Source of the DNA: Micromonospora sp. MA102
GTDB lineage: Bacteria; Actinomycetota; Actinomycetes; Mycobacteriales; Micromonosporaceae
Length of the DNA stretch: 49,065 nucleotides
Assembly: GCF_025460765.1 (NCBI RefSeq)
Contig: NZ_JAMWEG010000028.1
Location: forward strand, 1-49,065
Reading direction: 5' to 3'
Shown here: positions 31,703-38,910 of the stretch, one piece after another
Layout: every line of letters starts with the position of its first letter
Position numbering within the stretch: the stretch's first letter is position 1
The notes under the pieces: model-generated
What the model was told of the DNA's origin: nothing
The model's database searches: none
What the model saw: the letters and a program-made list of their open reading frames with translations, nothing else
Made by a program: the position numbers and the translations under genes

Positions 31703-32920
31703 TCAGGCCGGCGGGAGCAGGTCGGCCGAGCGGGCGGCCACCACGCCGGCGACCAGCGCCAGCGCGTCGGCCACCGGCATCGGGTCGAGCCCGCGTCCGT
31801 CGCGCAGGCGCAGCGAGACCGCGCCCTCGGCCGCCTCCCGGGGGCCGATCACCCCGAGGTACGGGACCCTGCGGCGGGCCGCGTCGCGGATCCGGGACCC
31901 CAGCGAGCCGGCCAGGTCGACCTCGGCCCGCAGGCCGGCCGCCTCGGCCCGGCCGGCCAGCTCGACGGCCGCGTCGGCCTGCCCGTCGTCGACCGGGAGC
32001 AGCACCAGCTGCACCGGGGCGTACCAGGCCGGGAAGGCGCCCGCGTGCACCTCGATGAGGTACGCGAACAGCCGCTCCATGCTGCCGACCAGGCTCCGGT
32101 GCACCATGACCGGTCGCTTCCGGCGCCCGTCCGCGTCGGTGTACGACAGGTCGAACCGCTCCGGCTTGTCGAAGTCGAGCTGGATGGTGGAGATGGTCGA
32201 CTCCCGGCCGGCCGCGTCGACGATCTGAATGTCGATCTTCGGGCCGTAGAAGGCGGCCTCGCCGGGGCCCTCGTGGTAGTCCACCCCGTCGAGCGCGGCG
32301 CGGAGCAGCTCCTCGGCCCGCGCCCAGTCGGCGTCGTCGCCCACGTACTTCTCCCCCGGCCCGCGCAGCGACAGCCGGAACCCGGCCGGCCGGACGCCGA
32401 GCGCGGCGTGCGCCTCGCGGATCAGCCGCAGGATCTCGCGCACCTCGTCGCCGACCTGCTCCAGCGCGCAGAAGTTGTGCGCGTCGTTGAGCGAGATGGC
32501 GCGCACCCGGGACAGCCCGCCCAGCACGCCCGAGCGCTCCGCCCGGTACATGCCGCCGATCTCCGCGACCCGCAGCGGCAGCTCCCGGTACGAGCGACCC
32601 CGGGCGCGGAAGACCAGCGCGTGGTGCGGGCAGAGCGCGGGGCGCAGCACGAACTCGTCGTCGGCGCTCAGCCGCATGGGCGGGAACATGTCGTCGGCGA
32701 AGTAGCCGAGGTGGCCCGACAGCTCGAACAGCTCGCGCTTGCCCAGCGGGGGCGAGTAGACGTGCCGGTAGCCGGCCCGGCGCTCCAGCTCCCGCACGTA
32801 CTCCTCGACGGCGTGCCGGGCGGCGGCGCCGGCCGGCAGCCAGATCGGCAGCCCGGCACCGGCCAGCGGGTCCGAGACGAACAGCTCCAGGTCCCGGCCG
32901 AGCCTGCGGTGGTCGATCAT
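31703..32920 (-). CDS. thrS-like: Short threonyl-tRNA synthetase lacking TGS and editing domains
   Basis: A 405-residue protein covering only the class II catalytic core and the C-terminal anticodon-binding domain. Usual bacterial ThrRS is about 640-690 residues, with TGS and an editing domain first; both are missing. The catalytic site looks intact: the three zinc ligands can be matched as Cys in LRPALCPHH, His in NDAHNFC and His in MVHRSLVGSMER, and motif 2 (YRAERSG) is present. It should charge tRNA-Thr but could not clear seryl-tRNA-Thr itself. AAGGAG precedes the ATG at 32920. A leader with three Thr codons and a terminator lies upstream. It is probably a second copy besides a full-length ThrRS elsewhere, used under threonine limitation or synthetase inhibition. 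Confidence 0.93.
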   Translation of the reverse strand: MIDHRRLGRDLELFVSDPLAGAGLPIWLPAGAAARHAVEEYVRELERRAGYRHVYSPPLGKRELFELSGHLGYFADDMFPPMRLSADDEFVLRPALCPHHALVFRARGRSYRELPLRVAEIGGMYRAERSGVLGGLSRVRAISLNDAHNFCALEQVGDEVREILRLIREAHAALGVRPAGFRLSLRGPGEKYVGDDADWARAEELLRAALDGVDYHEGPGEAAFYGPKIDIQIVDAAGRESTISTIQLDFDKPERFDLSYTDADGRRKRPVMVHRSLVGSMERLFAYLIEVHAGAFPAWYAPVQLVLLPVDDGQADAAVELAGRAEAAGLRAEVDLAGSLGSRIRDAARRRVPYLGVIGPREAAEGAVSLRLRDGRGLDPMPVADALALVAGVVAARSADLLPPA

Positions 32921-32973
32921 GTCGCTCTCCTTGATCGGGTACGACCCGGAGGCGAACTGACCCGGAACGCCGC

Positions 32974-33004
32974 GAGGCCCCGGAGCGGATCGCCCCGGGG
33001 CCTC
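32974..33004 (-). terminator. Attenuator terminator hairpin in the thrS-like leader
   Basis: GAGGCCCCGG (33004-32995 on the minus strand) pairs perfectly with CCGGGGCCTC (32983-32974) around an 11-nt loop; one more C-G pair can extend it. It lies between the leader peptide stop and the synthetase start, where termination would prevent synthetase expression. No U-tract follows. Confidence 0.75.
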
Positions 33005-33017
33005 GTCGACGGAAACG

Positions 33018-33071
33018 TCAGTGCGGCGCGCCGGGGATACCCGGCGTCGTGGTCAGCACCGCGCTACGCAT
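33018..33071 (-). CDS. Threonine leader peptide of the thrS-like gene
   Basis: A 17-residue open frame, MRSAVLTTTPGIPGAPH, with consecutive Thr codons ACC ACG ACG at positions 7-9. The ATG at 33071 is 6 nt after TACCGT (33083-33078), a leaderless start seen at many genes here. Right after the Thr codons CGCCGGG (33046-33040) can pair with CCCGGCG (33035-33029). The right side of that hairpin (CCCCGG, 33036-33031) is also complementary to CCGGGG (32998-32993) in the terminator's left arm, allowing mutually exclusive folds. The terminator stem then follows. This is the layout of ribosome-mediated transcription attenuation responding to charged tRNA-Thr. Confidence 0.72.
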   Translation of the reverse strand: MRSAVLTTTPGIPGAPH

Positions 33072-33077
33072 GCGGCG

Positions 33078-33083
33078 ACGGTA
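33078..33083 (-). promoter_or_regulatory. -10 box of the thrS-like leader transcript
   Basis: TACCGT on the minus strand, 6 nt before the leader peptide ATG. No clear -35 is visible. Confidence 0.5.
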
Positions 33084-33434
33084 CGCGCGGCGACGCGGCG
33101 GACGCACCTCGATTTCGCGACGCACCCGGATCCGGTGCGGTGGGGGCGGGTCGCCGGCACGGGACCTGCCGGCGACCCGCGGCGGCCCGGCCGTCGGGAA
33201 CGGGGGACCCGACGTCTCCGGGGCCGCGCGCCGCCAACGGTACGCCGCGGATCGGGGATCCGCCGCCCGCCCCGACGCTCGGCGACGCCCCGGCGGCCGG
33301 TCACATGCGGCGGCGCCGCATCGTCGAACACCAGTGGCCTGCGGGTGTCGGCCGTCACCGCCGGGCAGGGCCGCTCGCGGTGACGCGGGACACGGCGTCA
33401 GGCTCGGTGCGGTCTGACGGGGAACTCCGGCGAG
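33084..33434. other. Intergenic region with two unexplained hairpins
   Basis: About 350 bp between the divergent thrS-like leader and the DedA gene, without a credible coding frame. It contains a small hairpin CGCACC/GGTGCG (33121-33139) and a very strong one: GCGGGTCGCCGGCA (33146-33159) pairs perfectly over 14 bp with TGCCGGCGACCCGC (33167-33180) around a 7-nt loop. No gene end that would need a terminator is visible nearby, so a small RNA or palindromic repeat is possible. Confidence 0.55.
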
Positions 33435-34115
33435 GTGGCGGTCGTGGCCGAACTCATCTCTGACGTCGCGTCGCCCACCTGGGCGTACGCGCTGCTGCTC
33501 ACCCTGCTGATCGCCGACGCCTTCGTGCCGGTGGTGCCGACCCAGGTCGTCATGATCACCAGCGGGGCACTGACCGTGTACGGCGGGCTCAGCCTGCCGC
33601 TGACCATCGCGGTCGGCGCGCTCGGCGTCTTCGCCGGCGACCTCGCCTGCTATCTGCTGGGGCGGACCGCCCCGACCCGCCGCGCGCCGCGACACGCGAC
33701 CCCGGGACGGGCCCGCCGGGCCGCCGCCCGGGTCACCCGCGGGCTGCGCGAACCGGGGCCACTGGTGATCCTGCTCTGCCGGTTCGTGCCCGGGGGGCGG
33801 ATGGCGGCCTGCTTCTCGGCCGGCCGCAGCCGCTACCCCTACCGCCTCTTCGTCCTCTACGAGGCCGCCGCGGCCATCTGCTGGGCCGCGTACGGGACGC
33901 TGGTCGGTCACCTCGGCGGGGCGGCGCTGACCGAGTCGGCGTGGAGGCTGCTGCTGATCGGCGGTGCCGCGGCGGCCGGGTTCGCGGGGGCGGGCTGGGC
34001 CATGACGGTGATCAGTGCCCGCCACTCCCGCACGGCCGGCGAGACGACGGCCATCCCGCTGGCGGACGCACCGTTTCCGGAACACCTCATCAGCCTGAAA
34101 GAAGACCAGCCATGA
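33435..34115 (+). CDS. DedA/VTT-domain family membrane protein
   Basis: A 226-residue membrane protein of the DedA family, whose members act in lipid translocation and envelope homeostasis. Re-entrant helix and family landmarks are visible: FVPVVPTQVVMITSGAL at about 31-47 (the E/P-rich first loop), FAGDLACYLLGR at about 66-77, LLCRFVPGGRMAACFSAG at about 111-128 (the conserved F/G-R-x-x-P-G/R motif). The segment between them (RTAPTRRAPRHATPGRARRAA) is unusually Arg-rich. Two GTG codons, 33435 and 33444, are possible starts. A short gene follows with an ATGA overlap. The substrate is unknown. Confidence 0.9.
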   Translation: MAVVAELISDVASPTWAYALLLTLLIADAFVPVVPTQVVMITSGALTVYGGLSLPLTIAVGALGVFAGDLACYLLGRTAPTRRAPRHATPGRARRAAARVTRGLREPGPLVILLCRFVPGGRMAACFSAGRSRYPYRLFVLYEAAAAICWAAYGTLVGHLGGAALTESAWRLLLIGGAAAAGFAGAGWAMTVISARHSRTAGETTAIPLADAPFPEHLISLKEDQP

Positions 34116-34291
34116 CCCACGAAGTGAACCCGCGCGACGCCAGAGCCCGGGCCACGAGGGTCGACCCCACCTGGGACGAGCCGCATCGGGTGGCTCGGCG
34201 TGCCCATCTGCGGGAGCAGATGCTCGCCTCGGTCAGCGGCGTGCAGCTCGCCGAGATCCGCGAGGACCCGCCCACCCCCGACAGCCGGTAG
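34112..34291 (+). CDS. Small hypothetical protein coupled to DedA
   Basis: A 59-residue very hydrophilic protein (MTHEVNPRDARARATRVD, then WDEPHRVARRAHLREQMLASVSGVQLAEIRED) with a probable amphipathic helix at about 25-48. Its ATG overlaps the DedA stop as ATGA, so translation is probably coupled. No signal peptide, membrane helix or known motif is visible. It might be an accessory to the membrane protein, but this rests on position only. Confidence 0.6.
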   Translation: MTHEVNPRDARARATRVDPTWDEPHRVARRAHLREQMLASVSGVQLAEIREDPPTPDSR

Positions 34292-34363
34292 GGGGCGACC
34301 CCCGGACCGAAGTGGGTGGTGGTCCCGGATCCGTTTCGGGCGGTTCCGGCGACAGGCTGAGGC

Positions 34364-35047
34364 ATGCCTGGAACCCGGAGCAGTGGTCTGCTGGCCCTCG
34401 GCGGGATCGCCCTGGCGGCGGTGCTCACCGTCGTCGGTCACCTCGAGGTGAACGACAACCTGAATCCCTGGTCGCTGACCGTCAGCGACTTCGCCGTCTC
34501 CGACCGGGGCGGCGTCATCGACACGGCCATGGCGGTGCTCGCGGCGGCCACGCTCGTCCTCCTGCCGGCGCTGCGCCGGGCCGGCGCGGGCCGCCTCGCG
34601 GGGGCGCTGCTGGTGGCCTGGTCGGCCGGCCTGATGGCCGCCGCCGTGGTGCCCACCAACGAACCCGGCCTGCCCATGGACGCCGCCGCCTACGTGCACC
34701 GGTACGCCTCGGTGGTGGCCTTCCTGGCCCTGCCCGTCGCCGGCTGGTTGCTCGCCCGGCGGCTCGGCGGGCGGGCAGCCCGGTGGGTGCGCGGGCTCGC
34801 CCTGACCAGTCTCGTGCTGGCCGCGGCGATGGTCTGGTCCGCCTACCCCGGCGACCGGCTGCTGATCGGCCTCGCCGAGCGCCTGCTCATCCTCACCGAG
34901 GTCGCCCTGCTCGCGGTGGTCGCCGGCACCCTGGTCCGCCGCGAGACCGGCGAGGTGGCGGTTCCCCGACTCCGGGAACACCCCCACCTCGCCGAGCTGG
35001 CGGTGCCGGCCCGGCAGCGCGAGGTCACTCCAGCTCGTGGAGCATGA
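34364..35047 (+). CDS. DUF998 family membrane protein
   Basis: A 227-residue protein with six predicted transmembrane helices, first at about 8-26. The pattern NPWSLTVSDFAVSDRGGVIDTAM in the first loop, VVPTNEPGLPMDAAAYVHRYASVVAF in the middle and the later WSAYPGDRLLIGLAERLLIL matches DUF998, a widespread family of unknown function. The ATG at 34364 is the first good start; CAGGCT lies 5 nt before it, close to the leaderless spacing. Its 3' end overlaps the 3' end of the convergent LpdA-like gene by 23 bp, so the two transcripts are antisense there. Confidence 0.85.
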   Translation: MPGTRSSGLLALGGIALAAVLTVVGHLEVNDNLNPWSLTVSDFAVSDRGGVIDTAMAVLAAATLVLLPALRRAGAGRLAGALLVAWSAGLMAAAVVPTNEPGLPMDAAAYVHRYASVVAFLALPVAGWLLARRLGGRAARWVRGLALTSLVLAAAMVWSAYPGDRLLIGLAERLLILTEVALLAVVAGTLVRRETGEVAVPRLREHPHLAELAVPARQREVTPARGA

Positions 35048-36428
35048 GCTGGCGGGCGGCCTCGGTGATCGAGCCGGACAGGCTCGGGTAGATCGTGATG
35101 GTCTGGGCCAGCTCGTTGACGGTGAGGTTGTTCTCCACCGCCATGGTGATCGGCAGGATCAACTCGCTGGCCTTGGGGGCCACCACCACGCCGCCGATCA
35201 CCTGGCCGCTGGCCGGCCGGCAGAAGAGCTTCACGAAGCCGTCGGCCAGGTCCGCCATCTTCGCCCGGGCGTTGCCGGAGAGCGGCAGCATCACCTGGCG
35301 GGCCGGGACCTTGCCGGCGTCGACCTCGTCCTGCGAGACGCCGACGGTGGCCAGCTCCGGGTCGGTGAAGACGTTCGCCGCGACGGTACGCAGCCGCAGC
35401 GGCCGGACCGCCTCGCCGAGCGCGTGCCACATGGCGATCCGGCCCTGCATGGCGGCGACGCTGGCCAGCGGCAGCACCCCGGTGCAGTCGCCGGCCGCGT
35501 AGATGCCGGGGACGTTGGTCCGGGAGACCCGGTCGACCGTGACGTAGCCGCCCCGGGCCAGCTCGACGCCGTACTCGGCGAGGCCCAGGTCGCCGGTGTT
35601 GGGGATCGAGCCGACCGCGATCAGCGCGTGCGAACCGGCGACCACCCGGCCGTCGGCGAGCACCACCTCGACGCCGTCGTCGATCCGGCGGACCGCCTCG
35701 GCGCGCGAGTTGTTGAGGATGGTCATGCCCCGGTTGCGGAACACCCGCTCGATCGCGGACGCGGCGTCGGCGTCCTCGTGCGGCATGACCCGGTCCCGGC
35801 TGGACACCAGGGTGACGTCGACCCCCATGGCCAGGTAGGCGCTGGCGAACTCGGCGCCGGTCACGCCGGAACCGACCACGATCAGGTGCTCGGGCAGCTC
35901 GGGCAGGTCGTACACCTGGCGCCAGGTCAGGATGCGCTCGCCGTCGGGGAGGGCGGTGGGGAGCTGGCGCGGGGTGGCGCCGGTGGCGATCAGCACGGTG
36001 GTGGCGGCGATCGAGTACTCCTCGCCACCGCCGGCCGGCGTGACGATCACCCGGTGGGTGTGACCGAGGGTGTCCTCGCCGAGCCGGGCGGAGCCGGCGA
36101 CGAACTCGACACCGGCCTTGACCAGCTTGGTGTGGATGTCGGCGGACTGGGCCAGGGCGAGCCGCTTGACCCGCTCGTGCACGGTCCGGGCGTCGACCGT
36201 GACGGCCTCCAGGCCGTCCGAGTGCACCCCGAACTCCTCGGTGTCGCGGTAGCCGGTGACCACCTCCGAGCTGGCGATGAAGGTCTTGGACGGCACGCAG
36301 TCGGAGAGCACGCAGGCGCCGCCGGCCCCCTCCGCCTCGACCACGGTGACATCAGCGTCCAGCTGGGCGGCGACCAGGGCCGCCTCGTAGCCGGCCGGCC
36401 CCCCGCCGATGATCACGATCTGGCTCAC
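35025..36428 (-). CDS. lpdA: LpdA-like NAD(P)H quinone reductase / FAD disulfide reductase family
   Basis: A 467-residue flavoprotein of the pyridine nucleotide-disulfide reductase family. FAD-binding IVIIGGGPAGYEAALVAA is at the N-terminus, the NAD(P)-binding VVGSGVTGAEFASAY in the middle, IYAAGDCTG for FAD later, and the dimerisation domain last. It aligns along its length with M. tuberculosis LpdA (Rv3303c), a quinone reductase with no lipoamide activity. Unlike my recollection of that protein, both active-site cysteines are present here (GGACVLSDCVPSK, C-x4-C), but the C-terminal His-Glu pair needed for lipoamide turnover is not seen (ITIYPSLSGSITEAA). Start GTG 36428 follows AAAGGATGG; upstream in-frame sequence is repetitive. 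Confidence 0.9.
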   Translation of the reverse strand: MSQIVIIGGGPAGYEAALVAAQLDADVTVVEAEGAGGACVLSDCVPSKTFIASSEVVTGYRDTEEFGVHSDGLEAVTVDARTVHERVKRLALAQSADIHTKLVKAGVEFVAGSARLGEDTLGHTHRVIVTPAGGGEEYSIAATTVLIATGATPRQLPTALPDGERILTWRQVYDLPELPEHLIVVGSGVTGAEFASAYLAMGVDVTLVSSRDRVMPHEDADAASAIERVFRNRGMTILNNSRAEAVRRIDDGVEVVLADGRVVAGSHALIAVGSIPNTGDLGLAEYGVELARGGYVTVDRVSRTNVPGIYAAGDCTGVLPLASVAAMQGRIAMWHALGEAVRPLRLRTVAANVFTDPELATVGVSQDEVDAGKVPARQVMLPLSGNARAKMADLADGFVKLFCRPASGQVIGGVVVAPKASELILPITMAVENNLTVNELAQTITIYPSLSGSITEAARQLMLHELE

Positions 36429-36440
36429 GGAGCCATCCTT

Positions 36441-36500
36441 TCGTTCGCGACTGCGGGGCTCCGCTCCGCTGCACTCCTCGCGCTCACCGCGCTCGCCCCC
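36441..36500. repeat. Possible short-period CTCCGCTCC/CGCTC-rich repeat
   Basis: A stretch of recurring GGCTCCGCTCCGCTGC and CTCGCGCTCACCGCGCTCG motifs lies upstream of lpdA. Similar intergenic sequences are, to my recollection, common in Micromonospora and Streptomyces. Copy number cannot be judged here. Confidence 0.35.
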
Positions 36501-36593
36501 GATCAATGCTCACAGTGACTTTCTTCTCCCCGTCGCGCTCGACACGCACCGTCGTATTCTCCCCCACCCGTCGGCCGGGCTATCGTCATCGCC

Positions 36594-37049
36594 GTGCGTC
36601 TTTACGCCGCTTACGGCTCAAACCTGGACCCCGCCCGCATGCGTGCCTACTGTCCGCATTCGCCGATGGTGGACACCGGTTGGCTGGAGGGGTGGCGGCT
36701 CACCTTCGCGGGCGAGGACGTCATCGGCTGGGAGGGCTCGGTCAGCACCGTGGTCGAGTCGCCGGGCGACCGGGTCTTCGTGGCGCTCTACGACATCCAC
36801 CCGTACGACGCGGCCCAGCTCGACGAGATCGAGGGTGTGACCTCCGGGACGTACCGGAAGCTGACCGTGCGCGTCTCGACGCTCGACGGGGACGTGACCG
36901 CCTGGGTCTACGTCTTCGACGGGTACGAGGGCGGCCTGCCGACGTCGTGGTACCTGTCGGAGATCGCGAACGCGGCGGAGAAGGCGGGCGCGCCGGACGA
37001 CTACGTCACCGAGCTGCGGTCCCGCCCCACCGGCACCGCGTCCGCGTAG
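36594..37049 (+). CDS. Gamma-glutamylcyclotransferase-like (AIG2-type) protein
   Basis: A 151-residue protein of the GGCT fold. The N-terminal substrate-binding signature LYAAYGSNLDPARM (YGSN) and the catalytic-Glu region AQLDEIEGVTSGTYRK are present, with the C-terminal AWVYVF strand. Enzymes of this fold release 5-oxoproline from gamma-glutamyl compounds; the true substrate here is unknown. The GTG at 36594 is 7 nt after TATCGT, so it is likely leaderless. It is divergent from lpdA; this pairing may be conserved in actinobacteria. A GC-rich hairpin follows. Confidence 0.9.
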   Translation: MRLYAAYGSNLDPARMRAYCPHSPMVDTGWLEGWRLTFAGEDVIGWEGSVSTVVESPGDRVFVALYDIHPYDAAQLDEIEGVTSGTYRKLTVRVSTLDGDVTAWVYVFDGYEGGLPTSWYLSEIANAAEKAGAPDDYVTELRSRPTGTASA

Positions 37050-37075
37050 CGCGTCTCCCACGCCTCCAGTCTGCT

Positions 37076-37095
37076 CCGGCCGGTTCCCCGGCCGG
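37076..37095. terminator. Terminator hairpin
   Basis: CCGGCCGG (37076-37083) pairs with CCGGCCGG (37088-37095) around TTCC, between the convergent cyclotransferase-like and GNAT genes. Confidence 0.7.
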
Positions 37096-37121
37096 GCGGC
37101 GGCCCCGCGGCGGGTCGCGTA

Positions 37122-38084
37122 TCACACACCCGTGGCGGGGACGCTCCGCTCGTACATGTCGGTCCAGCGCGCGTCGGCCAGCCCCACCGAGCGGTAGAGC
37201 GTGACCGGGGCGGTCGGGTTGGCCAGGTCGACACCGAGGCCGGCCCCCGCCCGGCCCTTGGCCGCGTAGACGGCGAAGGCCCGGCGCAGCAGCGCCGCCC
37301 CCACCCCGCGCCGCCGGTACGCGGGCAGCACGGACAGCGTCCGCACCCAGCCCATGCCCTGGTCGAGTGCCTGGTCGGAGGACTGGAGGGCGCCGGCCGG
37401 CGCGCCGTCGACCTCGGCCAGGAACCACTCGTCCCACACCTTGCCGTACGACGGGAGCTGCTCGCGCCACTGGTCGAAGTCGACCGGCTCGTAGTCCGGG
37501 GTGTCCCGGAACGCGGTGTCGAAGATCCGGTGGAACAGCCGCAGGTCGGCCTCGTCGTCGGCGCGCAGCGGCCGGACGGTCACCCCGGCCGGGGGCGCCG
37601 GCTCGGCGGGCAGGTCGGCCAGCGAACGGGTCATCCGGATGTACCGCTTGAGCCGGGTGAAGCCGGCCTCGACCAGCTCCTCCGCCCAGCGCGTCTCCGG
37701 CGCGAAGACGGCGGTCCGGGCGGTGAGGGCGGGCAGCCCGCGTTCGGCGGCCCGCTCGGCGACCCGGTCGAGCAGCCGGGCCAGCAGCGGGGCGCGCAGG
37801 TCGGCGCCCCGGTCGGGGTCGACGTAGACCTCGACGAACTCCCGGCCCACCCCGGTGGGGTTGCTCAGGATGGTCCAGCCCACCGCGGTGCCGTCCGGGT
37901 CGGTGACCAGCCACGAGTCCCGGGCCATGTCGACGAAGGGCGCGGTCAGGGCGTCCCGGACGTCGTCGGCGTCGAAGTCGGGGTAGCCGACCGCGAACGT
38001 GTCGGAGGCGTGCACCACCGTCAGGATCGCGGGCACGTCGTCGAGGGTGGGGCGGCGGGCGGTCCAACCGGCGGGGATCGTCAC
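37122..38084 (-). CDS. Tandem GNAT-domain N-acetyltransferase
   Basis: A 320-residue protein made of two GNAT domains (about 1-155 and 165-315), as in mycothiol synthase and antibiotic acetyltransferases. The C-terminal domain has a full acetyl-CoA-binding motif A (VLPAYRRRGVGAALLRRAF); the N-terminal one is degenerate at this position (VDPDRGADLRAPLLARLL), so only the second is likely catalytic. The sequence does not match MshD well enough to claim that role. GTG 38084 is 7 nt after CAGGAT, so leaderless; the longer frame runs into sequence without coding character. The upstream neighbour at 38127 is on the same strand. Confidence 0.88.
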   Translation of the reverse strand: MTIPAGWTARRPTLDDVPAILTVVHASDTFAVGYPDFDADDVRDALTAPFVDMARDSWLVTDPDGTAVGWTILSNPTGVGREFVEVYVDPDRGADLRAPLLARLLDRVAERAAERGLPALTARTAVFAPETRWAEELVEAGFTRLKRYIRMTRSLADLPAEPAPPAGVTVRPLRADDEADLRLFHRIFDTAFRDTPDYEPVDFDQWREQLPSYGKVWDEWFLAEVDGAPAGALQSSDQALDQGMGWVRTLSVLPAYRRRGVGAALLRRAFAVYAAKGRAGAGLGVDLANPTAPVTLYRSVGLADARWTDMYERSVPATGV

Positions 38085-38126
38085 GCGGCAGATCCTGACA
38101 GCCGCCCCGGCGGGCGCGCTCCCCAT

Positions 38127-38876
38127 TTATCCGCCGCGGACGTGCAGTCGCGCGGCGGTGAGCAGGTTGAGCAGTTCGGCGCCCTCGCCGGGGCCGAGCG
38201 CCCGGAACGCCGGGGAGACCAGCCGGTCGGTCACCGCCTCGGCCCAGAGCCGCCGCCGCACCAGCGGCCCCACCGGCGGGTACGGCGGCGACCAGCCGCA
38301 CGCCGCCGCGCCGGCGTCCCCCTCGGGCCCGGCCAGCACCGCCTCCAGCGGTGTCATCCCGGCGGCCCGCACCGCCAGCAGGTACGCCCCGGCGAAGTGC
38401 TCGCGGAGCAGCAGCAGCGCGACCGCCGCCCGGGCGCCGGGTGTGGGGTCGTCGACCGGCATGGCCCGCCAGGCGGCGAACAGCGGCATGCCGCTGCCGT
38501 CCGCCGCGTCGACCGCCCGGCGCAGCAGCGTGGCGAGGCGGGACGTCTCCGGGGCGTCGCCCAGGCGGGTGGCGCCCCAGCGGCAGCACTCGGCCAGGTT
38601 CGCGCCCGCCACCTCGATCGGTGGGACGGTCCGCACGGCGGCGTCCCAGCCGTCGGCGACCGCTTCCGGGGCGATGAAGCCGAGCGCGGCGGCGACCGTC
38701 TCGGCACGCACGTCGCCGAGCGCGCCGGCCCGCCCGGTGATGTAGAAGGCCCAGCCGGAGATGCCCAGCAGCCGGGCCCGGCGCAGCGTCGACGGGCAGC
38801 GGGAGAACGCCTCCCCGAGCTCCAGCACCAGCGGCTTGCTGGCGGCGGCGACCTGCTCCGGGGTCATCGGCGGCAC
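38127..38876 (-). CDS. SCO6745-like helical protein
   Basis: A 249-residue, probably all-helical cytosolic protein. The N-terminal pattern (K-P-L-V-L-E-LGEAF, then GISGWAFYITGRAGALGDVRAETVAAALGFIAPEAV and later GW(DAAVR)) resembles the actinobacterial SCO6745 family, of unknown function. No catalytic motif is evident. ATG 38876 and the ATG at 38867 are both possible starts; no strong ribosome-binding site separates them. It precedes the GNAT gene on the same strand (42 bp), so they may be co-transcribed, though GNAT also has a candidate leaderless promoter of its own. Confidence 0.7.
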   Translation of the reverse strand: MPPMTPEQVAAASKPLVLELGEAFSRCPSTLRRARLLGISGWAFYITGRAGALGDVRAETVAAALGFIAPEAVADGWDAAVRTVPPIEVAGANLAECCRWGATRLGDAPETSRLATLLRRAVDAADGSGMPLFAAWRAMPVDDPTPGARAAVALLLLREHFAGAYLLAVRAAGMTPLEAVLAGPEGDAGAAACGWSPPYPPVGPLVRRRLWAEAVTDRLVSPAFRALGPGEGAELLNLLTAARLHVRGG

Positions 38877-38910
38877 CCCACCGGCCGTCCACCGTGGTCA
38901 TCCATCACGA

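Noticed and set aside
32921..33083. T-box riboswitch upstream of the ThrRS
   Set aside because: No conserved T-box sequence (such as TGGNACCGCG) is visible, whereas a Thr-codon leader and terminator are.
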